Source: Streptomyces griseoloalbus
Lineage (GTDB): Bacteria > Actinomycetota > Actinomycetes > Streptomycetales > Streptomycetaceae
Assembly: GCA_014650015.1 (NCBI GenBank)
Contig: BMUD01000021.1
Location: 1 to 64,000 of the forward strand
Direction: 5' to 3'
Length of the DNA stretch: 64,000 nt
Part shown: positions 46,780 to 56,147 of the stretch, piece by piece
Numbering within the stretch: position 1 is the first letter of the stretch
Layout of the letters: each line of letters opens with the position of its first letter
Position numbers and translations under genes: made by a program
The notes under the pieces: generated by a model
Told to the model about the DNA's origin: nothing
What the model saw: the letters and a program-made list of their open reading frames with translations, nothing else
The model's database searches: none

Positions 46780-48990
46780 TCAAGCGGGATTGATGAGAAG
46801 CAGGGCGATGTCGTCTCCCGGGGCGGGGGCGTGCCGGATGAGGGTGTCGGCCATGGCGTCGAGGGCGGTCGGATCCGCTTGCTCCACGAGTCCTGCCAGG
46901 GCGGCGGTGGCGTCGTCGAGGTCAACCCCGGGGGCTTCGACGAGTCCGTCGGTGTAGAGGACGAGCACGCAGCCGGAGGGCAGGGCGCATTCCAGCGTCG
47001 GGTACCGGCTGTCCGGGTCGATGCCGAGGAGGAGACCGGGTGGAACGCGGAGGAGTTCAGTGCGTCCGTCCGCATGACGCAGCAGGGGCGGCGGGTGTCC
47101 GGCGGTGGACAGGCAGGCGCGTCGGCGAGCGAGGTCGAGGTTGGCGTACAGGCAGCTGGTGAACAGGCCGGGGTCGAGGTCGGTGAGGAGGCGGTTGGTG
47201 CCGGCCAGCACGTGGTCGGGGCGCGCGCCGACGGTGGCGTGGGCGTGGACGGCGGTGCGGACCTGCCCCATGAGGGCGGCGGCGTCCACGTTGTGACCCT
47301 GTACGTCACCGATGGTGGCGGCCGCGGTGTGCTGGTCGAGACGGATGAGATCGTAGAAGTCGCCGCCGATGCCCAGGCCGCGGGCGGCGGGCAGGTAGCG
47401 GGCGGCGACCTTCAGTCCGGGGATGTCGGGCAGGCTGTGGGGGAGCAGGGCGGACTGCAGGCGGTGGGCGAGAGCGTGTTTGCTGTCGTAGAGGCGTGCG
47501 CGGTCCAGGGCCTGGCCGACCAGGCCGGCCAGAGAGGTGAGAACGGCGCGTTCACCGGGCGGGAAGGCATGGGGCCGGCGATAGGCCAGGAGAAGGGAGC
47601 CGATGGGGCGGCCGGAGGCGATCAGCGGCAGGAAGGCCCAAGCCGCCATCCCGTCCTCGTGGACGGTGGACGGGTGGGCGCGATGGAGGTCGGCGAAGGA
47701 CGCGAAGAAGCTCGGGACGCCGGAGGCCAGGACCCTGGTGCCGGGGAGGTCGAGGCTCAGGGGGACGGCGTCGAAGCGGTCCATGACCTCGGCGCTGTAG
47801 CCGCGGTGGCCGAGGATCTTCAGGCGGCCGTCCTCGGAGGTCATCAGCACCATGCCCTGTGCCCCGAGGGCGGGCAGGAGCTGGTCGGCGGTCTGGTCGA
47901 CCACGTCCTGCACGCCGACGGCCTCGGTCAGGGTGGCGGCCAGCTGCATCAGGTGGTACAGCAGGGTGGCGCGGCTGGGCCCCGCGGCCGGCACGGACGA
48001 CGGTGCGGGAGCACCCTCGGACGGATCGACGCCGGTGATGCGGACGCTGATGCCGGAGGCATCCGGGTACAGCTCGAAGGACAGCCACGCATCCGGGGGT
48101 CGCAGGACGGTGAAGGACTGGGGTCGGCGGCTGACCATCGCGGCCCGATAGCGGTCCTCGACCTGGGGGACGTCCATCCACGGCAGCGCCTCCCAGGGCA
48201 GGGCACCCACCAGGCCGGCCGGATCGGCCCCGAGGAGGTCGGCGGCGGTCGGCGTGACGAAGGTGATGCGGCCGTTGGTGTCCAACGCGCAGGCCCCTCC
48301 GGGCAGGCGGTCGATGAAGGCCGTGACCGCCGCCGTCTCGCCTGGGGAGACCGGGTGAACGGTCGGCGGGGACAGGGTTCGCGGCCGGCCGGGAGGCGGC
48401 AGCGGGTCGCCGCGGTCCCCGGCCTGCCGCAGGAGGGCGTCCAGGCGGCGGCAGCCCGTCTCGATGGCGTCACGTTCGCCGGGGCTCAGCTGCGGTGGAT
48501 GGGCGCCGGCCCACAGCAGCACCAGCCCGCCCCGGACCTCGACGCTCGAAGTGATGGGAGCGGCCGCCAGCGCGAACTCGTAGGGCAGCACGAGCGCCGG
48601 CCGCGGGTACTGGCGCGCCATCTCCTCCTGGTCGGCGATCCACACCAGGCGCCGCTCGCGCACGGCGTCGGCCACCGGCATCGGATCGGTCAAAGCGACC
48701 CTCTTCCACGGAGCCGCGAAATTGCGCGGCAGCCCTGCGACCATGGCCAGCCACAACGCGTTGTCGCCCGGCGGCAGCGCGTACAGCAGCGCTCCGAACG
48801 CACCGGTTTCCCGCAACACGGCGGCCATCACGGTGTCCATCAGGCGTCCACGTGACACCGCAGGGTCAGATGGACCGACCCCATTCCGCCCCACCCGGTC
48901 GCTTCGAGCGGCAGCCCCCGAGAAGGTCGACAGGCCGGAGTCGCCGAGTGCACCAGCTGCCGGCTGTCGGCTTTCGCAGCACCGTGGCAT
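46780..48990 (-). CDS. Multi-domain SpoIIE-type phosphatase (GAF-PAS-GAF-PP2C)
   Basis: A 736-residue signalling protein. It has a first GAF domain (about 45-195, ETGAFGALLYALPPGDN), a PAS domain (215-325, ALDTNGRITFVTPTAADLLG), a second GAF (345-500) and a PP2C/SpoIIE domain (515-736). The phosphatase part has LQSALLPHSLP, GIGGDFYDLI, GDVQGHNVDAAALMGQ, STAGHPPPLL, LVLYTDGLVEA and GDDIALLLI. It should read a small ligand or redox signal and control a sigma-factor partner-switch. The ATG at 48990 has GGAG upstream; an internal ATG at 48840 would cut into the first domain. Confidence 0.9.
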   Translation of the reverse strand: MPRCCESRQPAAGALGDSGLSTFSGAAARSDRVGRNGVGPSDPAVSRGRLMDTVMAAVLRETGAFGALLYALPPGDNALWLAMVAGLPRNFAAPWKRVALTDPMPVADAVRERRLVWIADQEEMARQYPRPALVLPYEFALAAAPITSSVEVRGGLVLLWAGAHPPQLSPGERDAIETGCRRLDALLRQAGDRGDPLPPPGRPRTLSPPTVHPVSPGETAAVTAFIDRLPGGACALDTNGRITFVTPTAADLLGADPAGLVGALPWEALPWMDVPQVEDRYRAAMVSRRPQSFTVLRPPDAWLSFELYPDASGISVRITGVDPSEGAPAPSSVPAAGPSRATLLYHLMQLAATLTEAVGVQDVVDQTADQLLPALGAQGMVLMTSEDGRLKILGHRGYSAEVMDRFDAVPLSLDLPGTRVLASGVPSFFASFADLHRAHPSTVHEDGMAAWAFLPLIASGRPIGSLLLAYRRPHAFPPGERAVLTSLAGLVGQALDRARLYDSKHALAHRLQSALLPHSLPDIPGLKVAARYLPAARGLGIGGDFYDLIRLDQHTAAATIGDVQGHNVDAAALMGQVRTAVHAHATVGARPDHVLAGTNRLLTDLDPGLFTSCLYANLDLARRRACLSTAGHPPPLLRHADGRTELLRVPPGLLLGIDPDSRYPTLECALPSGCVLVLYTDGLVEAPGVDLDDATAALAGLVEQADPTALDAMADTLIRHAPAPGDDIALLLINPA

Positions 48991-49381
48991 ACGCCACTCC
49001 GCGCTGCGGCGAGGAGCCCGCTCATCCGCTGGATGACGGCCACGTCCCGCCGTGCACCGTCAGCCGCCCGCGGGCGATACCGTGCCCGCCACGTCGCCTG
49101 CCGGTGTGCCGGGCGGCGGTAGCAGCTGCCGTCTCCGGCCGACTCCGGCAGGGCCGCACCACACCAGCCATACCGAACATCACCCATATGCGGACACTAC
49201 GCCCGCATTGCCGCGATGGCATATCGCTCCCGAGGCGGTCGGGTAGGGCGCGGGACCGCGAGGCGGACTTCGAGACGATCACAGCGGTCGAACCTGCATG
49301 CGGCCATCGGTGTGACCTGCCGGCTGACCCGAGGCCGAGGCCATCGGAAAGTGGTACGGGAACGGCCGCGGCCAGTGCCGG
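48991..49381. other. Intergenic, nothing recognised
   Basis: 391 bp upstream of the phosphatase gene and the small hypothetical gene. No supported gene or dyad. Confidence 0.4.
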
Positions 49382-49723
49382 GTGAGCGCCGACGACAAGC
49401 GCACCTGGTGGGAGCCGTTCTCCATGACGATCACCGTCGGCGGCAGCGCGAAAGCGGTGGAAGCCCTCAGACGCGACTCGTGCGCCGCCACCCGCAGCGA
49501 CCCCGACCTGTACCTCGGCCACGCCGACGGAAAAGAGTTCTGCTCGGCCTATCCGAGCCGGGGTGAGAGCGCCGGGTACCAGGCACAAGGCTCCGTGGAC
49601 CGGTGCTTCGTCGAACTGTGCCTGCCCGGGCAGCGGCCCGGCGGGACCGGCAACCCGGAGAAAAAGGTTCGGGAAAGGTTCGCCGAAGTGATGGACGACC
49701 TACGCGAGTACTACAAGGCCTGA
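49382..49723 (+). CDS. Small hypothetical protein
   Basis: A 113-residue soluble protein (TWWEPFSMTITVGG; YLGHADGKEFCSAYP; CFVELC; FAEVMDDLREYYKA). It has coding-like composition and three Cys, and the C-terminus looks helical. I do not recognise the family. A GTG start is assumed; the neighbours give no hint. Confidence 0.45.
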   Translation: MSADDKRTWWEPFSMTITVGGSAKAVEALRRDSCAATRSDPDLYLGHADGKEFCSAYPSRGESAGYQAQGSVDRCFVELCLPGQRPGGTGNPEKKVRERFAEVMDDLREYYKA

Positions 49724-49865
49724 CGCCGACCCCGCCCACTCGTACCGAGACAGGGCGCGCGGCTGATCGGCGCTTCGTACGCCCCGTGCACGAACGGCAC
49801 CGTCCGTCCCCCGAAGACACGGGCATCGGTGAAACGACGAACCCGCCGCTCGATCTGAGGACCTG

Positions 49866-50741
49866 TCAGGCGATGCGAGTGCCTTCGCCGCTGACCCGGA
49901 CGCGCGGGTCACCCACGCGCAGCGTCACCGTGAGCTTGCCCGGGCGGCCCAGGTCCTCACCCTGGTACAGGGTGAGGACGGCGTCCTCGGGGACAAGGCC
50001 GAGTTCACGGGCGTACGCCCCGAACGCGGCGGCCGCGGCGCCGGTCGCCGGGTCCTCGACGACCCCGCCGACGGGGAACGGGTCACGGACGTGGAAGACC
50101 GCGGCCGATTCCCGCCACACCAGCTGGACCGTGGTCAGATCCAGGCGGTGCATGAGGGCTTCGAGGCGCGCGAAGTCGTACGAGAGATCCGCGAGGCGAG
50201 CGCGTGTCGCCGCCGCGAGAACGAGATGGCGGGCACCGGCGAAGGCGATACGGGGTGGGAAGGCCGGATCGAGATCGGTGGTCGGCCAGCCGAGCGCGGC
50301 GAGTGCCTCCGCGAGGTCGGCGGCGGTGATCTCCTCGACGTGCGGCTCGACGCTGGTGAGCGTGGCCCTGACCGTCCCGTCCTCCTCGGTCACCACCACC
50401 GGCACAGTGCCGGCCGGCGTCGCGAACACCAGCTGACCCGGACCCATCCGCTCGGCGAGCGCCACGGCGGCCGCGACGGTGGCATGTCCGCAGAACGGCA
50501 CCTCGGCCTTGGGGCTGAAGTAACGAATGCTGTACGCCCGTCCCTCCTGACCGCCGAGGCCCTCCGGGAGAGCGGTCAGAAAAGCGGACTCCGAGTATCC
50601 GAGGTCGGCGGCGATGGCCAGCATGTCCCCGTCGTCCAGAGCGGTGGCGTCCAGAACGACGCCGGCGGGGTTTCCGCCGTCCGGGTTGCTGGAGAAGGCG
50701 GTGTATCGCAGCACCTCGGGCCGCGGCGCATTCGGCGTCAT
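49866..50741 (-). CDS. PhzF-family isomerase-like protein
   Basis: A 291-residue PhzF-family protein. Signatures are the opening RYTAFSSNPDGGNPAGVVL, YSESAFLT (catalytic Glu region), RYFSPKAEVPFCGHATVAAA and the second-half EDPATGAAAAAFGAY. The family has a diaminopimelate-epimerase fold and includes phenazine isomerases; most members have no known substrate. The ATG at 50741 fits the family. It stands alone, with no phenazine genes nearby. Confidence 0.9.
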   Translation of the reverse strand: MTPNAPRPEVLRYTAFSSNPDGGNPAGVVLDATALDDGDMLAIAADLGYSESAFLTALPEGLGGQEGRAYSIRYFSPKAEVPFCGHATVAAAVALAERMGPGQLVFATPAGTVPVVVTEEDGTVRATLTSVEPHVEEITAADLAEALAALGWPTTDLDPAFPPRIAFAGARHLVLAAATRARLADLSYDFARLEALMHRLDLTTVQLVWRESAAVFHVRDPFPVGGVVEDPATGAAAAAFGAYARELGLVPEDAVLTLYQGEDLGRPGKLTVTLRVGDPRVRVSGEGTRIA

Positions 50742-50882
50742 GCTCGGGACAACACGGCGTGAACCCGGGGCTATTCCTGAACCGCTGCGCGCGGGCCGGG
50801 CAGGTGGTGCCGACAACGCCGTCCCATAAGCTCGTGCACGGAGATGTCAGATGCCATATGGATCCACAGTGAGGAGGCGAGG

Positions 50883-51719
50883 GTGCTCGGACGGGGCATG
50901 CGGTCGCTCGCGGGTGTCGTGATCGTGGCCTGCATGGTGCTCCTGGGCTCCAGCGCACCCAACGGAACCCCCTTCACCAGGTCGCTTCCTGTGGATGCCG
51001 TCAGGGACGTCGTACCGAACCGGGTCATGACGTGGAACATCTGCAACCCCTGCGACAAAAGCGACGTCGACCGGGCCGCGGAGATCGCCACGTATGCGCC
51101 CCAGGTCATCGGCCTGCAAGAAGCGTGCGTGCGGGACGTCGAGAGGATCCGGGACCACCTGGAGCGCGTTCACGGGCTGGTCTACCACGTCGAGTACGGG
51201 ACGGTCCTACGGAATTGGGGCCGTTGCGGGGGAGCGCCGTGGAGTCCGGGAGCCTACGGCCAGGCGGTCCTCTCGGCGGCACCGATGACAGACCGCGTCA
51301 ACGTGGAGTACCCCGACGGAGGATCCGAAGACCGCGGCTACATGGCGGTCACCACCATGGTGGGTGGCAGGCCCGTACGGGTCTTCAACACGCACCTCGC
51401 CGAACGACGTCAGGAAGCAGTCCGGGCGGAACAGACCGGCGTACTCGCCGCGGCAATCGCCCGGCACGACCGTGCCATCGTCCTCGGAGACTTCAACGCC
51501 GTGCCGGACGCTCTCGAACTCACCCGGATATGGGCAGTGGCCGAGGACACGGATCCCCGGTGTCGTCCCTCGCCCGCCGGCGCCTGCGCGCCGACCACCG
51601 ACTGGCACAGCAAGTTCGACTACATCTTCCTGCGAGGTCTCACCCCGCTCAAGCACAGCGTGGAACCCACCGCGTACTCGGACCACCACCTGGTGCACAC
51701 CGACCTGGACGCCACCTGA
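50883..51719 (+). CDS. Secreted endonuclease/exonuclease/phosphatase-family hydrolase
   Basis: A 278-residue EEP-fold protein with a signal peptide (MRSLAGVVIVACMVLLGSSA). Metal and catalytic motifs are TWNIC, VIGLQE, FNTHL, LGDFNA and YSDHHLV, the full DNase I-like set. It may act on nucleic acid, phospholipid or another phosphodiester outside the cell. The GTG at 50883 has GAGGAGG at ideal spacing; upstream ATGs do not. Confidence 0.87.
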   Translation: MLGRGMRSLAGVVIVACMVLLGSSAPNGTPFTRSLPVDAVRDVVPNRVMTWNICNPCDKSDVDRAAEIATYAPQVIGLQEACVRDVERIRDHLERVHGLVYHVEYGTVLRNWGRCGGAPWSPGAYGQAVLSAAPMTDRVNVEYPDGGSEDRGYMAVTTMVGGRPVRVFNTHLAERRQEAVRAEQTGVLAAAIARHDRAIVLGDFNAVPDALELTRIWAVAEDTDPRCRPSPAGACAPTTDWHSKFDYIFLRGLTPLKHSVEPTAYSDHHLVHTDLDAT

Positions 51720-51901
51720 GAAGCCGGCGGGGCTGGGGCTGCGACCGCAGCATCCGGTGTCCGTGTTCGTTCCGGCTCAGGCAACCCACGCAAGCGCCGG
51801 GCCGTCCTACCGGATACCGAGGTCGGGACAACGGTCGTACCGACGTGCCGGGCGCATCGGCAGCAAACGGTTGTCCGAGCGCTCGGGTGAGGAGGATGGG
51901 G

Positions 51902-52282
51902 ATGACGGATCCGAACACCGAGGTGACCTGGGTCGACGCACGCAAGAGACTGCCGCGCAGCGGTGTACCGGTGGCGGCGGCGATCACGGGCCGGTATCCA
52001 GCCGGCAGCGCAGAGTCCGATACAGCGTCGGGGGAGGCATTCTGGCTGGTGAGGCCGATGTACTTCACGACTGCGCACTTCAGTGAGGACGGGACGGAAC
52101 ACAGGGACTGCTTCGTCGACTCCGACGGGTTCGTCCGTTTGCCCTACGGTCTCGCTGGCGATGACACCGTGACTCACTGGGCTGAGCTGCCCACCCTGCC
52201 GGGCAGAACGACGCACCTCGTTCTCGGGGAAGACGTGCAGCCGGCTCTCCAGGACGCGTGGAGCGCTCGTCCCGCCACCTGA
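51902..52282 (+). CDS. Small DUF551-like protein
   Basis: A 126-residue protein with WVDARKRLPRSGVPV at the start and DTVTHWAELPTLP near the end. This W..LP...VTHW.LP pattern is that of DUF551, a family common in phages and mobile DNA and of unknown function. AGGAGG precedes the ATG at 51902. Confidence 0.6.
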   Translation: MTDPNTEVTWVDARKRLPRSGVPVAAAITGRYPAGSAESDTASGEAFWLVRPMYFTTAHFSEDGTEHRDCFVDSDGFVRLPYGLAGDDTVTHWAELPTLPGRTTHLVLGEDVQPALQDAWSARPAT

Positions 52283-52398
52283 TCCACAGCTACTCATCGT
52301 GAGGGATGAGCCCTACCCCGGCCGAAGCCGTCCGTGACGGTCTCCGGCTGGAGGCGATCGCCGCCGACATCGCCGGCGACGGCGAGTCCGCCCTGGAA

Positions 52399-52425
52399 CT
52401 GCTCAGGCTGCTCAGGCTGCTCAGG
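52399..52425 (+). repeat. Three tandem 9-bp repeats
   Basis: CTGCTCAGG occurs three times in a row. It lies in a short plus-strand frame beginning at 52306 (SPTPAEAVRDGLRLEAIAAD), where it would encode repeated LLR. That frame soon runs antisense to the CGNR gene, so it is at best a truncated gene. Confidence 0.6.
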
Positions 52426-52463
52426 CGTCAACCTGTACGGCCGGGTTGTCGTGTGTGGCGCTG

Positions 52464-53066
52464 TTACTCCGAGGCGCTGTTGCGCCGGGCGCGGGCGGCG
52501 CGGGCGCGGTCGCCGCAGCGGGTGGAGCACCAGTGGCGCCGGCCGTGGGTGCGCAGGAGGAAGCGGTCGCAGGGTGCGGAGCCGCAGGCGGCGATCAGGC
52601 CGGCGTCCTGGCTGGTGAGCAGGTCGGCGGCGTCGGCGGCGAGGGTCGCCAGAGCGTGACTGACGGCCTGGTCGGTGGGGTGCGCCTGGACGCGGCGCGG
52701 TCCCTGCGCTCCGTCCCAGGCGAGCAGGGGTGCGGTAGGCACGGCCGTGAGCGCCTCGTTGAGGGCCCGCAGGGACTGCTCGGGAGGGGCGGAGCCGTCG
52801 ACGCGGGCGCGGAACAGGGCCCGCACGTGACTGCGGAGAGCGCGCGTCCGCTGTGTGCACACCTCGTACAGCTTCACGTCCGGGGCGGTCAGATCGTGGG
52901 CGGCGAGCCAGCGCATGGCGGATTCGGGGGTGGCGAGCAGGTCGTAGCTCTGGCCGGCGGGGAGGGTCGCGGCGGTGTCGGCGAAGTCGAGCGAGCGGTA
53001 CCGGTCGGCGCCCGGAGCCGGGGGCAGTGCGGTGTGTGCGATGTCGGCGACCACGGTCTCTTCCAC
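52464..53066 (-). CDS. CGNR zinc-finger transcriptional regulator (ABATE domain)
   Basis: A 200-residue regulator. An ABATE-type N-terminal domain (about 20-145) is followed by a CGNR zinc finger: ACGSAPCDRFLLRTHGRRHW then CSTRCGDRARAARAR, with four Cys. A GTG start at 53066 has no ribosome site and may be near-leaderless. It is divergent from an MBL-fold hydrolase across a perfect palindrome, its probable operator. Confidence 0.88.
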   Translation of the reverse strand: MEETVVADIAHTALPPAPGADRYRSLDFADTAATLPAGQSYDLLATPESAMRWLAAHDLTAPDVKLYEVCTQRTRALRSHVRALFRARVDGSAPPEQSLRALNEALTAVPTAPLLAWDGAQGPRRVQAHPTDQAVSHALATLAADAADLLTSQDAGLIAACGSAPCDRFLLRTHGRRHWCSTRCGDRARAARARRNSASE

Positions 53067-53087
53067 ATGCTCATGGTAACGCTTGCG

Positions 53088-53126
53088 TTTTTCCGTGATC
53101 CCTCCCTATCGTGAGTCACGGAAAAA
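53088..53126. promoter_or_regulatory. Operator palindrome between CGNR regulator and MBL hydrolase
   Basis: TTTTTCCGTGA (53088-53098) and its exact complement TCACGGAAAAA (53116-53126) flank 17 bp. A further half-site TCCGTGA occurs at 53137-53143. The elements fill the 95-bp divergent promoter and probably bind the CGNR protein. Confidence 0.75.
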
Positions 53127-53161
53127 GAGACTCCTATCCGTGATTGTCGAGGGTGGTCCGC

Positions 53162-53950
53162 ATGCCCGAGCACGACGCCGAGCAGATACAGGTCCGTACG
53201 TTGGGCGGTCCCACCGCCTACTTCGAATACGGCGGCCTGCGCTTCCTGACCGACCCGACCTTCGACGGTCCCGGCGACTACCCCTCGCCGGGCCCGACCC
53301 TGACCAAGACCGCCCCCTCCACTGCCACCCCTGCCGAACTCGGCCCCGTCGACGTGGTCCTGCTCTCGCACGACGAGCATGCCGACAACCTCGACGCCTC
53401 CGGTCGCGCCATGCTCGCCGACGTTCCCCTCACCCTCACCACGCCCGGCGGCGGACAGCGACTCGGGGACGGGGCCAGGGGTTTGGCCGACTGGGAGTCG
53501 ATCGACCTGAGCCGCCCCGGCGGAGGCACGGTCACCGTCACCGGTGTGCCCGCCGTCCACGGGCCAGGCCCCCGCGAAGAGGTCGAGCCGATCACCGGCC
53601 AGGTCGTCGGCTTCGTGCTCACCGGAGACGGCCTGCCCACGGTCTACGTCAGCGGCGACAACGCCTCACTCGACGTGGTCAGGGAAGTAGCCGGGCGTTT
53701 CGCCCCGGTGGACACCGCCCTCCTCTTCGCCGGAGCTCCCCGCTTCCCCATGCTTTTCGACGGCGGACTGATCGTCCTCGACAGCGCTCAGGCAGCCGAA
53801 GCCACCCGAATCCTCGGCGCCCGGCGCGTCGTCCCCGTGCACCACGACAGCTGGGCCCACTTCACCGAGGGCCGTGATGATCTGGAGGCCGCCTTCACCG
53901 CTGCCGGCCTGGCCGACCGCCTTGACCCGGCCTGGATCCAGCGCGACTGA
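53162..53950 (+). CDS. MBL-fold metallo-hydrolase
   Basis: A 262-residue beta-lactamase-fold protein of the UlaG/RomA-like group. FLTDPTFDGPG follows the first strands, and LLSHDEHADNLD stands where HxHxDH is usual: the first His is replaced by Asp (S-H-D-E-H-A-D-N). Later metal ligands appear as VSGDNAS and VPVHHDSW. The missing third residue of the core motif makes catalysis uncertain. The start at 53162 has GAGGG upstream. It is probably controlled by the divergent CGNR regulator. Confidence 0.85.
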   Translation: MPEHDAEQIQVRTLGGPTAYFEYGGLRFLTDPTFDGPGDYPSPGPTLTKTAPSTATPAELGPVDVVLLSHDEHADNLDASGRAMLADVPLTLTTPGGGQRLGDGARGLADWESIDLSRPGGGTVTVTGVPAVHGPGPREEVEPITGQVVGFVLTGDGLPTVYVSGDNASLDVVREVAGRFAPVDTALLFAGAPRFPMLFDGGLIVLDSAQAAEATRILGARRVVPVHHDSWAHFTEGRDDLEAAFTAAGLADRLDPAWIQRD

Positions 53951-54112
53951 GCCCGCCGAACCGCGACTGTCGCCGCATCGGCGACGGTCGTGCGACCTCC
54001 CGATGCCCGGTGCTGCCGTATGACGTGCCCGCCATGGCGGCGGTCGTCCGAAAGGCCTCATCAAGGCAGTTGGACCGGGTGGGCTTCGGCAAGCCGCCGA
54101 GAAGCATGCCAA

Positions 54113-54160
54113 CTCATACGTGGGTGCCCCCGTCTCCAGACGGGGGCACCCACGTATGAG
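54113..54160. terminator. 23-bp perfect hairpin, bidirectional terminator
   Basis: Two perfectly complementary 23-nt arms (54113-54135 and 54138-54160) are separated by two bases, between the converging MBL and GlsB-type genes. It is the longest perfect stem I noticed in the window. Confidence 0.85.
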
Positions 54161-54204
54161 TATGTCGGCTTGCCCTGCGCGGGGTCGCGCCGATCGCCGG
54201 GCTG

Positions 54205-54489
54205 TTATGCGTGGGCGTGTCCGCGGCGATGTCCGCGGCCGGTGAACAGCCGGTACAGCGCCAGCAGGATGACGGATCCGACGATGGCCGCAATCCAGGT
54301 GGACAGGTCGAAGAAGCCGTCGATCGAGTCGACTCCGAAGATCACCTTGCCGAGGAAACCTCCGAGGAGCCCTCCGACAATGCCGATGAGCATGGTGATG
54401 ATGATTCCTCCCGGGTCCTTACCCGGCATGAGTGCCTTGGCGATGGCGCCGGCGAGCAGGCCGATGACTATCCACGCGATGATGCCCAT
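54205..54489 (-). CDS. GlsB/YeaQ/YmgE family membrane protein
   Basis: A 94-residue transglycosylase-associated-type protein with three membrane segments: IIAWIVIGLLAGAIAKAL with the PGKDPGG loop, IIITMLIGIVGGLLGGFLG, and IAAIVGSVILLALYRLF. A His-rich tail ends it. The family is stress-induced in many bacteria; its mechanism is unclear. AAGGAG precedes the ATG at 54489. Confidence 0.93.
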   Translation of the reverse strand: MGIIAWIVIGLLAGAIAKALMPGKDPGGIIITMLIGIVGGLLGGFLGKVIFGVDSIDGFFDLSTWIAAIVGSVILLALYRLFTGRGHRRGHAHA

Positions 54490-54806
54490 AACAGAATCTC
54501 CTTGCTGTCGGTTCGCCGTACGTATGTCCCCGGATCGCATCTCCTAACTACCTCGTTCAGAGGTTGCGCTGGAGATGTCGATCAGTTCGCGGATCGCCGT
54601 TCACCTCTGCGTGCCGATGTCAGGTCGGTGGCCTGTTGGTGGCACAGTGCCATTTCACATCGGCGGCACGATTCGCTCGCATCAGGCTTTGAGCCCCAAC
54701 TCCCAGCGGCAAAAGGTGTTTTCACACTTCTCCGGGGGGCACACGGGTCGCCGGATCGCTGTCAATGAATGGGCGAGCGGTAGTCGTCGAGGACAGGGGA
54801 ATACAC

Positions 54807-55673
54807 ATGCGACGCAAGGGGATGAAGGTCGGCGCGATCACGATGGCTGCGGTCATGGGGAGCGTCCTGGCGGGGTGTGGCGACGACAGTGAGCAGACGG
54901 GTGCCAAGGACGGTGCGTCGTCGCACGCGAACAGGAGCGACGGGGGCCACGACCAGGGCACGACGGCCGTACGAGCGGCCTACGACAAGACGGCCGAAGC
55001 CGAGTCGGCACGGATGACGATCAGGATGAAGCTCGCTGCGGAGGGCGAGTCGGTCACGTCGGAAGGTCAGGGCATCCTCGATCTGGCCGAGGGCGACAGC
55101 GTCATGACCATCACCGCGCAGGGCAAGAGCCTCGAGCAACGCGTGGTCGATGAGGTCCTGTACCAGAAGACCCCGGGCCGGAACGCTCCGGGTGGCAAGC
55201 CCTGGGTCAGGATCGACCTGGACAAGGTCGCCGCTCAGCAGGGCGTGAACAACCAGCAGATCGGCGACCCGGCCCAGACCGCGTCCTATGCCAAGGCGAT
55301 CACTGACGAGGACGTCACAAAAGTCGGCACCGAGAAGATCGACGGCGTGAACACCACGCATTACCGGGTTTCGGTGGATGTGACCAAGCTGCCGGGCGGC
55401 GATCAGATGCGCGAGCAGCTCGGCCCGACGTTGCCGATGCAGGTCTGGCTCGACGACGAGGGCCGGCTCCGTCGCCAGCAGATGGACATGACCGTCAAGG
55501 TCGCGGCCTCCGCCTCCGCGACGCCGGACGCCGGCGCAGCGCCGCAGCAGCTCAAAATGAGCTCTGTGATGCAGTTCTCGGACTTCGGCACGGAGGTCGA
55601 CGCCGAGGCCCCGCCGGCCGAGCAGGTGGCCGACATGACTGACAAGGCCCTGCAGCAAAGCCAGCAGTCCTGA
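54807..55673 (+). CDS. Lipoprotein, LolA/LppX-like fold
   Basis: A 288-residue lipoprotein. The signal peptide ends in the lipobox VLAGC near residue 24. The mature part has the half-barrel pattern of LppX/LprAFG-like proteins (ARMTIRMKLAAEGESVTSEG; YQKTPG..; NTTHYRVSVDVTKLP; QVWLDDEGRLRRQQMDMTV). Such proteins bind a hydrophobic molecule in a cavity at the outer membrane face. AGGGGA precedes the ATG. Confidence 0.88.
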   Translation: MRRKGMKVGAITMAAVMGSVLAGCGDDSEQTGAKDGASSHANRSDGGHDQGTTAVRAAYDKTAEAESARMTIRMKLAAEGESVTSEGQGILDLAEGDSVMTITAQGKSLEQRVVDEVLYQKTPGRNAPGGKPWVRIDLDKVAAQQGVNNQQIGDPAQTASYAKAITDEDVTKVGTEKIDGVNTTHYRVSVDVTKLPGGDQMREQLGPTLPMQVWLDDEGRLRRQQMDMTVKVAASASATPDAGAAPQQLKMSSVMQFSDFGTEVDAEAPPAEQVADMTDKALQQSQQS

Positions 55674-55958
55674 CCAACCTGGAAGTCATCCGCCGTGCTG
55701 CGACCTCCGTCCGCGTCGAGCGGTGCGGACGGAGGGGCGGACGGCGTCCACCCGTTCGGTGATCTTTCGGGCCTGCGGGCGTCTCTCCGATGGTGCACCG
55801 ATCCTGATCACAGCACGAACACCAGCAGGAGTGCTGTGGCCTCGCTGGAGCTGCCTCTGGAGTATGGCTTGTTCGCGACCAGACGCGGATGGGCCGGAAG
55901 TCGTACATTGGTGGAAAAGATGTCCAGTCGCCGAGGGGGGCGATAACCCCACTGTCTC

Positions 55959-56147
55959 GTGGTCGAATTGGTCCCGACTGTACTCGGGATGATCTCGCTT
56001 ATCTGCTGTATGACATACGTCGGTGTTGCCGCAGCCATCGCGCTTGTGGCCACCTTTTCCAAGCGGCCGAGCCGTCGCCGGGAGGCCCGCGAAACCCTCC
56101 GGATCTTGGTGCGCATGCAGGCAGACGTGTCACCTCAGGAACGATAG
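55959..56147 (+). CDS. Possible small single-pass membrane protein
   Basis: A 62-residue frame with one long hydrophobic segment (VLGMISLICCMTYV then GVAAAIALVATF) and a basic tail (SKRPSRRREARETLRILVRM), an inside-positive arrangement typical of real small membrane proteins. GTG start with no clear ribosome site. The flanks 55674-55958 and 56148-56379 show nothing else. Confidence 0.45.
   Translation: MVELVPTVLGMISLICCMTYVGVAAAIALVATFSKRPSRRREARETLRILVRMQADVSPQER

Noticed and set aside
49866-50741. PhzF-like gene as evidence of phenazine biosynthesis
   Set aside because: No other phenazine genes are near; PhzF-family proteins are common in many genomes.
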